A DNA stretch of 32,459 bases from Planctomycetota bacterium (GTDB lineage Bacteria > Planctomycetota > UBA1135 > GCA-002686595): the NCBI GenBank assembly GCA_028823395.1, contig JAPKBO010000014.1, positions 1-32,459 of the forward strand, read 5' to 3'. Positions 23,980 to 32,334 of this stretch are shown here, in pieces. The translations under genes were made by a program, and so were the position numbers. The notes beneath the pieces are model-generated. The model did not search any database. It was not told the DNA's origin and was given only the letters and a program-made list of their open reading frames with translations. Position 1 is the first letter of the stretch, and each line of letters begins with the position of its first letter.

Positions 23980-25488
23980 TCAGCTAATGGGCAGTGCCTG
24001 ACCTGCGCGAACGAACAGGTCTTCTTCTATAAGGAGGCCGGCCAATGCCAAGATCGCCGCGGCCGGAAGGAGGCCGATCTCGTCGGCCAGAATGGTCAAG
24101 GGCAGGATGATGCCGAGCACCACACCCGCACCCCAATGCATGCGGGCGTAGGGTCCGTGGGAAATGAGTCGAGCCGCCCGCGCGTATTCCTTTTCCCGGC
24201 CCTTGGGCGCCATACGGCTTTCGAGAAGCGCGGCAATTAGGTGGCCTCCGAGGCATGCGGACAGGATTCCTGGAAGGGAAGCCACAAGGCCTGGATCGAG
24301 GGCCACTCCGAGGGCATCCATCAGCACCAGGATGGACGCACCGGCAATGCCAGCCTGAATGACCAAGTGAACCCCCAGACCTTTGCGCATCCAGAGCACG
24401 CGCCCCTTGGCCTGCCCGAAGAGGTAGGCGGTGTAGGCCGCCGTCCACCCTCCGAGAAAGTAGGCCGCCCATTCCAAAAGCCAGGACCCAACGAACAAGC
24501 AGGCAACCAGGACTGCGTTGTAGGCAAGGATGATGAAGCTCCCGCGAACGAGCCAGGAGTCCCAGTTGGGGCGCAAGAAGATGTAGAGGAATCGTTCCGG
24601 CCGCTTGAGGTCGGCGACAAGGAGCAGTCCTGTGATCCCAAGGAAAACAAGGGATACCACCGCCGCGATGAAGCGCGAGAACTCGGCTTCGATAGGTGCG
24701 TCCTGCGCGCCCATCGCTTGGGCCAAGAACGCTACGGGTAATACTCCAGCAGCGATGGACTTAGTCCAAAGGTAGCCGCTTACCCGCCAACCCCAGATCT
24801 GGGAGCGTGGCACGTCATAGGTAGTACGCGCCGTATCCGTGCTGTGTTCAGCCTCGAATCGCTGGGCGGCCTCGCGCTCGCCCGAGGGCGGTTCGGACCA
24901 GATGAAACCCTTGGAGAGGTTGGTTTCGCCAGGGTCGATGCCCGCTGAATCTACTCCGATGTAGAACACGTTCGGTACCGTTCCCGCTTCCGGCTTGCGG
25001 ACGGTGAGGTCGCCGTCCCTCTTCAGTTGGGAGACTCGGCTCTCGGGATCATGAAAATCGCCGGGGATGATGGCCTCGGTCGGACAGACCACGGCACAGG
25101 CAGGGGCGAGCCCGCGCTCAGTGCGATGCTCACAGAAGTGACACTTCTCCGCGATGCCCGATTCCGCGTTGATGTAGATCGCATCGTAGGGACAAGCATG
25201 GGTGCAACCCTTGCAGCCGATGCAGACACTGGGGTCCACATCCACGATTCCGTTCTTGTGCTTGCTGAGAGCCGTGACCGGGCAGATTTCCACGCAAGGG
25301 GCTTCCGTGCACTGGTTGCAGCGCAGGACCGAAAAGCCCCGGCGCACGGAAGGGAACGTGCCACCCTCGGTGTACTTGACCCAGGTGCGAAAATCGCCCA
25401 CGGGAACTTGGTTCTCGGACTTACAGGCGACGGTGCAGGCATGGCAGCCGATACACCGCGTGTGGTCAATGACGAATCCGAGTTGCAC
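23980..25488 (-). CDS. Ferredoxin-NrfD fusion: electron-transfer and quinone-reacting membrane subunit
   Basis: 502 residues from GTG 25488. Residues 1-175 are a four-cluster ferredoxin of the NrfC/PsrB/DmsB type: CIGCHACTVAC, CNQCTEAPCVEIC, CIGCKGCTHAC and CHFCEHR with CAVVCPTEAI. A linker of about 60 residues follows. Residues about 240-495 form an NrfD/PsrC-like membrane domain of roughly eight helices with the family block DLKRPERFLYIFLRPN. B and C subunits are usually separate proteins. No Tat signal precedes the ferredoxin, so this end should face the cytoplasm beside the catalytic subunit. The fusion would carry electrons between the molybdoenzyme and membrane quinone. First gene of the two-gene operon; it may share regulation with the divergent hydrolase 114 bases away. 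Confidence 0.9.
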   Translation of the reverse strand: MQLGFVIDHTRCIGCHACTVACKSENQVPVGDFRTWVKYTEGGTFPSVRRGFSVLRCNQCTEAPCVEICPVTALSKHKNGIVDVDPSVCIGCKGCTHACPYDAIYINAESGIAEKCHFCEHRTERGLAPACAVVCPTEAIIPGDFHDPESRVSQLKRDGDLTVRKPEAGTVPNVFYIGVDSAGIDPGETNLSKGFIWSEPPSGEREAAQRFEAEHSTDTARTTYDVPRSQIWGWRVSGYLWTKSIAAGVLPVAFLAQAMGAQDAPIEAEFSRFIAAVVSLVFLGITGLLLVADLKRPERFLYIFLRPNWDSWLVRGSFIILAYNAVLVACLFVGSWLLEWAAYFLGGWTAAYTAYLFGQAKGRVLWMRKGLGVHLVIQAGIAGASILVLMDALGVALDPGLVASLPGILSACLGGHLIAALLESRMAPKGREKEYARAARLISHGPYARMHWGAGVVLGIILPLTILADEIGLLPAAAILALAGLLIEEDLFVRAGQALPIS

Positions 25489-25583
25489 GGGAGTGTGGTT
25501 GTAAGGGACCGGAGAGGTTTCGCGCGGTGAGGGACAGGTCTCAGAGTACCGAAACCACGGGGCTCAGAACCCCTGCTTCGGGC

Positions 25584-25589
25584 TAGAAT
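25584..25589 (+). promoter_or_regulatory. Candidate -10 box before the alpha/beta-hydrolase gene
   Basis: TAGAAT (5/6 match) ends 13 bases before ATG 25603; no clear -35 box is seen. The predicted leader would be under 10 bases. It is in the 114-base gap between divergent genes, where the minus-strand promoter for the NrfD fusion should also lie. Confidence 0.35.
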
Positions 25590-25602
25590 CTCCCCCTCAC
25601 CC

Positions 25603-26601
25603 ATGGTCGATCCACAGCTCCTGCTCGCCCCCCTCATCCTGGCCGCACTGGGACTCGCCTTCGAGGTAATTGGACAGCGGCGCGACACCACGCGCTTCCC
25701 TGTCCCGGGCAAGCGGGTGCGCGTGGCCAATACCCACCTTCACGTTCGCACCCGGGGTAAGGGTTCTCCGGTGATCGTGCTGGAAGCTGGGGCTGGGGCC
25801 TGGTCCACCCATTGGGATCCCCTCATAGGCCCACTCTCAGAGCTATCTACCGTGGTGACCTACGACCGGGCTGGGCTCGGGTGGAGCGCTGCTGGCGAAG
25901 GACCGCGGAGCGCCGATTGTGCAGCCCTCGAACTTTCTGAGTTGCTGCGGCAGGTCGCCCCGAAGTCCGCAAAGGTCATCCTGGTGGCTCACGCAGAGGG
26001 GGCCCGGATCGCCCGCGCGTTTGCCAGCCGTTACCCACACAAGATGGAAGGGTTGGTCTTTGTGGATGGTTATCACGAATCCCTCGAACCCTCCCTGGAA
26101 CAGGCTGGGGTCCCCTCGCCCCGAGTCAGCACGGCCATGCTGGCGGGTCTCATGTGGGCAGGACGGTTCGGACTCCTGCGCCTTCTCCGATACCCCCCTC
26201 TGGCCCCTGGACTAGAGGAAACACCCCTCGGGCGTGCCAACCTCGAAGCTATTGCCGCCCTCTCACGCGACCCACGGGTTCTCGCCGGAATGCGAGCCGA
26301 GCAGCAGGCCTCATGGGAAAGCGACAAGAAGCTCGCCGCCGACCCCACAGAACGAAAGACGCCCTGCCGTACCCTGGTTGCGGGAGCATCCCTGCCATCT
26401 GCGGGCCTACCTGAGGGGTTCCCGCAGAAGAGGTTCAACGCCCTCTGGGCCCAGTCCTCCGCCCAGCTGGCGGTAGCTTTCTCACAGGACCCTGGATCGG
26501 CAAGAGTCCTAGAGGAAGCCGACCACCTTCTTCCGCTTCGCCACCCACAAGCTGTCGTGGCCTGCGTACGCGACCTCCTAGGCCGCAGCACCGAGTCCTA
26601 G
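25603..26601 (+). CDS. Alpha/beta-hydrolase fold protein lacking the nucleophile serine
   Basis: 332 residues with an N-terminal hydrophobic segment (LLLAPLILAALGLAF, residues 6-20) that probably anchors it to the membrane. The fold is clear: VIVLEAGAGAWSTHWD (oxyanion strand), VVTYDRAGLGWS, ILVAHAEGARIARAFASRYP (nucleophile elbow), GLVFVDGYH and ADHLLPLRHP with His308. The elbow should read G-H-S-x-G-G; here it is A-H-A-E-G-A, and the codon for residue 131 is GCA, Ala. The catalytic His and an Asp (D155) remain. Without the Ser the usual hydrolysis cannot occur, so it is probably a pseudoenzyme, ligand binder or an enzyme with another mechanism. ATG 25603 follows a TAGAAT box. Neighbours suggest no role. 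Confidence 0.85.
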   Translation: MVDPQLLLAPLILAALGLAFEVIGQRRDTTRFPVPGKRVRVANTHLHVRTRGKGSPVIVLEAGAGAWSTHWDPLIGPLSELSTVVTYDRAGLGWSAAGEGPRSADCAALELSELLRQVAPKSAKVILVAHAEGARIARAFASRYPHKMEGLVFVDGYHESLEPSLEQAGVPSPRVSTAMLAGLMWAGRFGLLRLLRYPPLAPGLEETPLGRANLEAIAALSRDPRVLAGMRAEQQASWESDKKLAADPTERKTPCRTLVAGASLPSAGLPEGFPQKRFNALWAQSSAQLAVAFSQDPGSARVLEEADHLLPLRHPQAVVACVRDLLGRSTES

Positions 26602-26646
26602 GGCCCGCTGGCTCAGCAAGCCTCGGTTTTAGACACTCAAGGACAA

Positions 26647-26676
26647 TTCAAGCCCGCATGCACGCGCGGGTATACT
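26647..26676 (+). promoter_or_regulatory. Candidate promoter of the TPR-CRTAC1 operon
   Basis: TTCAAG (26647-26652), an 18-base spacer and TATACT (26671-26676). An imperfect inverted repeat, CCCGC and GCGGG (26653-26657 and 26666-26670), fills the spacer and could be an operator. Transcription would start near 26683, leaving a leader of about 48 bases before ATG 26731. Confidence 0.4.
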
Positions 26677-26730
26677 GCCTAGCCATCCGACAGTCCGGCT
26701 CGACCTCTCTTCAATCCACCCCAGATCCCG

Positions 26731-28392
26731 ATGATCTTCCACCTCGCCATTGCCTCTGTGACCCTCCTGGGCTCCCTGCCCCTACCCCAGGATCCGCCCA
26801 CACCTGTCTCAGTCGAAGACATGAACAGTATGGATCCGGAGATCTCATCCTTGATTGCCAGCGTCCTCGCTCTGGCCCAAGAGGACCCAACCTCCGGAGC
26901 AGCCCATGCGGAGCTGGGCTTGGTATATGAGGCTAATACCCTCTTTCAGGCAGCCGTACGGTCCTACACGAACGCCCTTACGTTGCTGGGCGACTCACCC
27001 GAGTGGACCTATCGCCGAGCCGTGGTGTTGGAAGCCAGCGGAGACCCCATTGCCGCTCTGGCCGACATGCGCAAGGCAGCGAATGCGTTGAAGAACACAC
27101 CCGTCATTCAGGCGCGGCTGGGGACAATGCTGCTCGCCCAGGGTGACATTCCGGGTGCCGAGGAAGCCTTCAAGCAAGCGATCGCCGCCGAAACTAAGCA
27201 ACCCCAACCCGTCGCCTGGCCCCAAAGCCGTGTCGGACTCTGCCAGGTTCGCATAGCCCAGGAGAGTTGGATCGAGCCCAGCGAAATGCTGGAGAGAATC
27301 GTCGCAGAGAATCCGGGCTACCGTCACGCGCACTATCTGCTCGGTCTGTGCTATCTGGAATTGGGTCGCGACGCCGACGCTCGGGCCCACCTGCAAGCCG
27401 GCGTCAATGCCTGGCCTGAGTACCCGCCCGACCCCCATCAACCGCGACTCAACTTGTACTCAGCGGGCTACCACCGGCGCATGATGGGAATAGAGAACAT
27501 GCTCATGGGCGGGCAAATTGAGCCGGCCATTCAGTCGTTGACTAAAATGCTGACCGCCAACTCCAGCGACCATGCCGTCCTGCACCTCTTGGGCCGGGCG
27601 CACCTGATGACTGGCAACCTGGACCTGGGTATCGAGACCCTGCGCAAGGCCGAGAGCGCTCACCCCCAGTCGGTGGACATCAAGATCGAGTTGGGCACGG
27701 CCTTGATGAACAAAATAGCCATGGGAGGTGCAAACATGGACGTGGAGGTGCGCCAAGCCATCCTGAAGGAGGTCATGAGCAAGGCGGAAGGCGCCGTCGC
27801 AACTGCGCCCAACCTGGGCCGCGCTCACTACTTCATGGGTCTTGTGCTTTCCTTCACCCTCGACCCTGCGGCACCTGATCCCCAGACAGCCAACTCCGCG
27901 CTGCAGTCCATGAGCGCCGCCCTTCAATTGGGATGTTCGGAGCCCCAGCTGCTAGAACGCCTCGCGGGCCTCTATGCACAGACCGGACGCAAAGCTGAAA
28001 TGCTGCGCTTTGCCCTGGCAAATGCGGAGCGCAACATGGGTAACCCCGGCGCTTTTATCTTTTTGGCACGGGCGCAATTCACAGTGGGCAATCCCCCGCA
28101 AGCCGTAAGCGCCGCCAAGCGTGCTTTTGATTTGGCGCCGCGCGAACCGCAAGTGGCCATGTTCTACACCCAGTGCTTGGTCACCACCAAGAATATGGAC
28201 GAGGCCCTAGAGCTCGCCAATTGGATGAGGAATGTGATGGCTACCAACCCCGAAGTGCTTGCGTTTTGCCAAAACGTTCGTGAGGTCGCCCGGACGGGGA
28301 CTTTGCCCGGACAGGCGCCCCCCAACCAAGACGGCGGCAATCAAGAAACGCCGAAGGACTCCGCACCCGACGCCCCGCGCTCTTCCCAATGA
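26731..28392 (+). CDS. Exported tetratricopeptide repeat protein
   Basis: 553 residues. A short signal peptide (MIFHLAIASVTLLGSLPLPQ) points to export. The body consists of TPR-type helix pairs from about 40 to 510, for example AHAELGLVYEANTLFQAAVRSY, QARLGTMLLAQGDIPGAEEAF, AHYLLGLCYLELGRDADARAHL, VLHLLGRAHLMTGNLDLGIETL and FLARAQFTVGNPPQAVSAA. The last 35 residues are a disordered Pro/Asn/Asp/Gln tail. TPR domains bind partner proteins. Its TGA overlaps the ATG of the CRTAC1 gene by 4 bases, so the two are made together. TPR/CRTAC1 pairs recur in planctomycetes and related bacteria, where the function is unknown. Start ATG 26731 is the first after the TATACT promoter. Confidence 0.86.
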   Translation: MIFHLAIASVTLLGSLPLPQDPPTPVSVEDMNSMDPEISSLIASVLALAQEDPTSGAAHAELGLVYEANTLFQAAVRSYTNALTLLGDSPEWTYRRAVVLEASGDPIAALADMRKAANALKNTPVIQARLGTMLLAQGDIPGAEEAFKQAIAAETKQPQPVAWPQSRVGLCQVRIAQESWIEPSEMLERIVAENPGYRHAHYLLGLCYLELGRDADARAHLQAGVNAWPEYPPDPHQPRLNLYSAGYHRRMMGIENMLMGGQIEPAIQSLTKMLTANSSDHAVLHLLGRAHLMTGNLDLGIETLRKAESAHPQSVDIKIELGTALMNKIAMGGANMDVEVRQAILKEVMSKAEGAVATAPNLGRAHYFMGLVLSFTLDPAAPDPQTANSALQSMSAALQLGCSEPQLLERLAGLYAQTGRKAEMLRFALANAERNMGNPGAFIFLARAQFTVGNPPQAVSAAKRAFDLAPREPQVAMFYTQCLVTTKNMDEALELANWMRNVMATNPEVLAFCQNVREVARTGTLPGQAPPNQDGGNQETPKDSAPDAPRSSQ

Positions 28393-30134
28393 TCACTACC
28401 GCCCCTAGAAACCCACGCACCATGCTTATCCTCACCCGCCTACGAGGCGCACTAATCTTGTCCATGGGCTCTGCGGCCTTGGCCCTAAACGCACAGGCGC
28501 AAGATTCGACGGCACCCTGGTTTCAGGAGGAGGCTGCGGCCGCCGGCCTTGACTGGAAACACGTCAGTGGTGCACCGGTCGACCGTCACTGGTTCCCGGA
28601 GATCATGGGTGGCGGTGTGGCCCTCTTTGACTACGACGGCGACGGCGATCTCGACGTGTATCTTGTGCAGTCAGGCCACATGATCCCGGAGGACGGCCAG
28701 ACCTTGCCCACCAACCGACTGTTCAAGAACATGTCCGTTGAGCAGGGCGCTGGTGGCGATCCTGAAGGGCTTGGATTTGTAGATGTAACCGAAGCCGCCG
28801 GTGTAGGCGATGACAGCTACGGTATGGGCGTTGCATGCGGAGACTATGACGGTGACGGTGACGTTGATCTCTACGTCACCAATGTCGGCCCCAACCGTTT
28901 TTACCAAAACCAGGGCAACGGCACGTTCAAGGACCTCACTTCGCGACTCCAGGTTGGCGATGGTCGCTGGGGCACGAGTACGGCCTTCATGGATGCAAAC
29001 TCCGACGGCAAGCTCGACCTGTTCGTGGTCAACAACCTCAATTGGTCTCCGGGGATTGAGACACCTTGCAACAACTACCGCAACAAGCCCGACTTCTGTA
29101 GTCCAAACAACTACAACGCACAATCTACTGATGTCCTGTTCATTCAGGGCCGTCTCGGATTCTCAGATTACTCGCGCAAGCAGGGCCTGCACCTCACCGC
29201 GGGCAATGGCCTAGGCATCGCCTGCGCCGACTACGATTCTGACGGAGACACGGACATCTATGTGGCCAATGACGCCACGCCCAACGCATTGTGGAACAAC
29301 AGCGGGACGGACAACTTCACAGACGTGGCCCTCGCGGGCGGTTGCGCGGTCAACAGTACGGGAACCCCCGAGGCGGGCATGGGGGTCCAGTGGGTGGACG
29401 TGAACCAAGACGGGTGGTTCGACCTATTCATGACCCACATCCGTCGCGAGACCAACACTTTCTACATGAACAGGGGAGGGCGCTTTCGGGACATGACGAA
29501 CATGACTGGGCTGGGCCCTGCCAGCGTGCGCATGACCGGTTTTGGAATGGGTTTCCACGATTTCAATCTCGACGGACGATTGGATCTCTACGTGGCCAAC
29601 GGAGCTGTGCAGGCGTGGGGCCCGGAGGAATCCTATGGGGATGATCCCTATGCAGAGCCCAACCTGCTCTATCGAGGTTTGGGCGGTACACGCTTTGAGA
29701 GCCTGGGTGAAGGCACCGCATCTCCGGTGCTGGGGTCAAGCCGCGGTGCCGCCTTTGGCGACCTTGACAACGACGGAGATGTTGACGTGGTGGTGGTGGA
29801 CCGTGACGCGCGAGTGAAACTACTACGCAACGTCGCTCCACGTGTAGGCACATGGCTCGGCGTCGATCTCCACGGTTCGCGTTTCAAAACTGCCGTGGGT
29901 GCTGTCGTTCGCCTCGAAACGAGCTCGCTAATCGACGGTGAGGTCGTAATGGCATCCCAGTACCGCTTGGCCGACCCGGCCTACAGCTACTTGGCTTCCA
30001 ACGATCCGCGGGTTCACTTTGGAATTGCCCCCGGACACGAAGTGACCGGTCTCTTTGTTCGCTGGCCAGGTAGCACCGAGGAAACCGAACTAGAGGGCCC
30101 CACCGCGGGCACCTACAACTCCGTTCAGCGTTAG
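28389..30134 (+). CDS. CRTAC1-family FG-GAP/ASPIC-UnbV beta-propeller protein
   Basis: 581 residues. A signal peptide ends near LALNAQAQ (ATG 28389, or ATG 28422 eleven codons later). The propeller has seven calcium-binding-type loops: DYDGDGDLDVYLV, DYDGDGDVDLYVTN, DANSDGKLDLFVVN, DYDSDGDTDIYVAND, DVNQDGWFDLFMTH, DFNLDGRLDLYVANG and DLDNDGDVDVVVVD. A cysteine-bearing loop (TPCNNYRNKPDFCSP) interrupts it after the third. The C-terminal 90 residues are the ASPIC/UnbV domain (LGVDLHGSRFKTAVGAVV, HFGIAPGHEVTGLFVRWPGS). Proteins like this are exported and bind calcium; a role in adhesion or glycan contact is often suggested but not shown. Overlaps the TPR gene by ATGA. Confidence 0.92.
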   Translation: MITTAPRNPRTMLILTRLRGALILSMGSAALALNAQAQDSTAPWFQEEAAAAGLDWKHVSGAPVDRHWFPEIMGGGVALFDYDGDGDLDVYLVQSGHMIPEDGQTLPTNRLFKNMSVEQGAGGDPEGLGFVDVTEAAGVGDDSYGMGVACGDYDGDGDVDLYVTNVGPNRFYQNQGNGTFKDLTSRLQVGDGRWGTSTAFMDANSDGKLDLFVVNNLNWSPGIETPCNNYRNKPDFCSPNNYNAQSTDVLFIQGRLGFSDYSRKQGLHLTAGNGLGIACADYDSDGDTDIYVANDATPNALWNNSGTDNFTDVALAGGCAVNSTGTPEAGMGVQWVDVNQDGWFDLFMTHIRRETNTFYMNRGGRFRDMTNMTGLGPASVRMTGFGMGFHDFNLDGRLDLYVANGAVQAWGPEESYGDDPYAEPNLLYRGLGGTRFESLGEGTASPVLGSSRGAAFGDLDNDGDVDVVVVDRDARVKLLRNVAPRVGTWLGVDLHGSRFKTAVGAVVRLETSSLIDGEVVMASQYRLADPAYSYLASNDPRVHFGIAPGHEVTGLFVRWPGSTEETELEGPTAGTYNSVQR

Positions 30135-30161
30135 ATATTTAGACCCCCTTCTACCGGTTGT

Positions 30162-30189
30162 TTGCGGCGGCCATCACCGCCCCTATATC
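30162..30189 (+). promoter_or_regulatory. Candidate promoter of the permease gene
   Basis: TTGCGG (30162-30167), a 16-base spacer and TATATC (30184-30189), 5 bases before ATG 30195. Matches are modest (3/6 and 4/6). It would give a leaderless transcript. Confidence 0.3.
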
Positions 30190-30194
30190 TACAC

Positions 30195-32300
30195 ATGGCC
30201 GCTGCCCGCCTGCCCAAAGAACTCACACTGCGCGATGTGTACACCATCGCCACGGGGGCAACCCTCAGTGCCGGCTTGTTCCTTCTGCCGGGCCTAGCCG
30301 CCGCACAAGCAGGGCCAGCCATCGTGCTGTGCTACATGTTGGCCGCCGTACCCCTCGTGCCGGCCATGCTGGCTGTAGTGGAATTAGCAACGGCCATGCC
30401 CCGTGCCGGTGGGGCCTATTATTTTCTGGACCGCAGCTTGGGGCCTCTGGCGGGAACGATTGGAGGTCTGGGCACTTGGCTGGCCCTCGTCCTCAAGACC
30501 GCTTTCGCATTGGTGGGTATAGGGGCTTACAGCGCCCTGATCTTTGGCGAATCCGACCCCATGACCATGCGCGCTATCGCAGCGGGCTTCGCGGTGCTGT
30601 TCGGATTACTGAACGCTGCAGGATCCAAGAAGACGGGCAAGTTCCAGTTCGTCCTCGTCATGGGCCTTTTGATTGTGCTCAGCCTGTTCATGGGTCGTGG
30701 CATTCCAGAAATAGATTACGCGGCATTCCAAGACTTCTTTGGGGCAGGCACTGAGGGCATTCTGGCCACGGCTGGGTTGGTTTACATCTCCTACGTTGGG
30801 GTCACAAACGTAGCGAGCATCTCCGAGGAGGTTCGTGATCCTGAACGCAACCTCCCCAAGGGTGTGTTCTTGTCGTTGGGTACATCACTGCTGGTGTACG
30901 CACTGTGCACCACAATCATGGTGGGCGTCCTGCCCGCCGAGCGCCTAGCTGGCGACATGACCCCCATGGCTTCTGCCGCCGAAGCGGTGTTTGGGAAGGT
31001 CGGCCTGTACGTCATGACCCTTGGAGCCTTCCTCGCATTCTTCTCAGTTTCCAATGCGGGGATTCTTAGTTCATCGCGCTACCCATTAGCCATGGGCCGC
31101 GACCGGTTGGTGCCCGAAGGATTGGCGAAATTATCCAAGCGGGGCACACCTGTGAGGTCAATCGCCCTAACGGTTACTGTGATCGTGGCCATCTTGCTGT
31201 TCCTCGAGCCCATCAAGATCGCCAAGCTGGCAAGTGCGTTCCAGCTAATGATGTTCGCCCTGCTGTGCCTCGCTGTGATCGTCATGCGCGAGAGCGGGCT
31301 AGCCTCCTACGACCCTGGCTTTCGCGCACCGTTCTATCCGGGCATACACATCTTTGGAATCGTTGCGCCCTTCGTACTGATTGGCCAAATGGGACTAATG
31401 CCCACGCTATTCAGTGCGGGCCTGATTCTTTTCGGCGGACTCTGGTACTCGTACTACGGCTCCAAACGCGTTAATCGCCAGGGCGCCATCTACCACATGT
31501 TTGCGCGCTTGGGGAAAAACCGCCATGACCCGTTGGACGTCGAACTGCGGACCATTCTCAAGGAAAAAGGGTTGCGCGACCAAGACCCCTTCGAGGAGGC
31601 CGTCCTCGAGGCACACGTTATCGATGCGGACCACATAGGGAGCTTCGACAGCTTGATCGCCCGGGCCGCTCAAGATCTTGCGCCCCGCTTAGGGGTTAGC
31701 GTCGACCGTTTAGTGACGGGCTTTACCGAAGGGACTGCAACGGGGGCCACCCCCGTATCCAAAGGTGTGGCTCTACCCCACATGCACCTGCCCAACATTG
31801 ACCACCCCACGATGGTCCTTGTGCGCACCCAGGAAGAAATTCAGATTGTGACGGGCGACATTTTTGGCGCCCCACGTACGGCGGACAAAATCCACGCGGT
31901 CTTTTTCCTAGTTAGCCCCGAAGGAGACCCTGGGCAACACCTGCGCATGCTCGCTCAGCTTGCCACCCGGATTGATCAAAGCGATTTTATCGAGCACTGG
32001 CTCGCCGCCAAGAATGAGGTTCAACTGCGCGAAGTTTTCCTGCGCAGCGATCGCTACATCTCCATTCGCATCCGTGCCGATCATCCGACTAGCGAACTTC
32101 TGGGGCACACACTTCAGGAAATTGACCTGCCGGAGCAATGCCTGGTGGCTGCCCTAAGGCGAGGGGGTGAAACTCTTGTGCCTCGCGGAACGACCAGCTT
32201 CGAGCTGGGTGATCGCCTCCTGGTTATCGGCGATCCACCGGCCATTGGACAACTCTATGAGCGGTTCGGCTTAGAGTCCAAGCCGCCCCAAGAGTCATGA
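30195..32300 (+). CDS. APC-family amino-acid permease fused to EIIA-like and TrkA-C-like domains
   Basis: 701 residues from ATG 30195; a TTG at 30162 would add 11 residues that do not resemble a membrane start. Residues about 1-430 are an APC transporter with about 12 helices: LTLRDVYTIATGATLSAGLFLLPG is the first helix with its substrate-binding bend, ELATAMPRAGGAYYFLDRSLGP follows, and ISEEVRDPERNLPKG is the classic loop. About residues 470-620 resemble a PTS EIIA domain, with the phospho-acceptor-type motif GVALPHMHLP (His529). The last 75 residues match TrkA_C/RCK_C (ISIRIRADHPTSELLGHTLQEI, TTSFELGDRLLVIGDP), a domain that senses ligands such as nucleotides. The regulatory parts should lie in the cytoplasm and gate transport. 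Substrate unknown. Confidence 0.9.
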   Translation: MAAARLPKELTLRDVYTIATGATLSAGLFLLPGLAAAQAGPAIVLCYMLAAVPLVPAMLAVVELATAMPRAGGAYYFLDRSLGPLAGTIGGLGTWLALVLKTAFALVGIGAYSALIFGESDPMTMRAIAAGFAVLFGLLNAAGSKKTGKFQFVLVMGLLIVLSLFMGRGIPEIDYAAFQDFFGAGTEGILATAGLVYISYVGVTNVASISEEVRDPERNLPKGVFLSLGTSLLVYALCTTIMVGVLPAERLAGDMTPMASAAEAVFGKVGLYVMTLGAFLAFFSVSNAGILSSSRYPLAMGRDRLVPEGLAKLSKRGTPVRSIALTVTVIVAILLFLEPIKIAKLASAFQLMMFALLCLAVIVMRESGLASYDPGFRAPFYPGIHIFGIVAPFVLIGQMGLMPTLFSAGLILFGGLWYSYYGSKRVNRQGAIYHMFARLGKNRHDPLDVELRTILKEKGLRDQDPFEEAVLEAHVIDADHIGSFDSLIARAAQDLAPRLGVSVDRLVTGFTEGTATGATPVSKGVALPHMHLPNIDHPTMVLVRTQEEIQIVTGDIFGAPRTADKIHAVFFLVSPEGDPGQHLRMLAQLATRIDQSDFIEHWLAAKNEVQLREVFLRSDRYISIRIRADHPTSELLGHTLQEIDLPEQCLVAALRRGGETLVPRGTTSFELGDRLLVIGDPPAIGQLYERFGLESKPPQES

Positions 32301-32334
32301 ACTCACCTTCTGCCGAGACACTTGGGCGAACTTG

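Noticed and set aside
25023-25730. Long reverse-strand open frame (236 codons) across the divergent gap
   Set aside because: It lies in another frame over the four-cluster ferredoxin, is rich in Ser/Arg/Pro and has no family features. The ferredoxin cysteine motifs show which frame is real.
28620-29820. DNA repeats in the CRTAC1 gene as a possible satellite or CRISPR-like array
   Set aside because: The repeats encode protein loops (DxDxDGxxD) at irregular spacing with diverged bases. They reflect propeller blades, not a DNA-level array.
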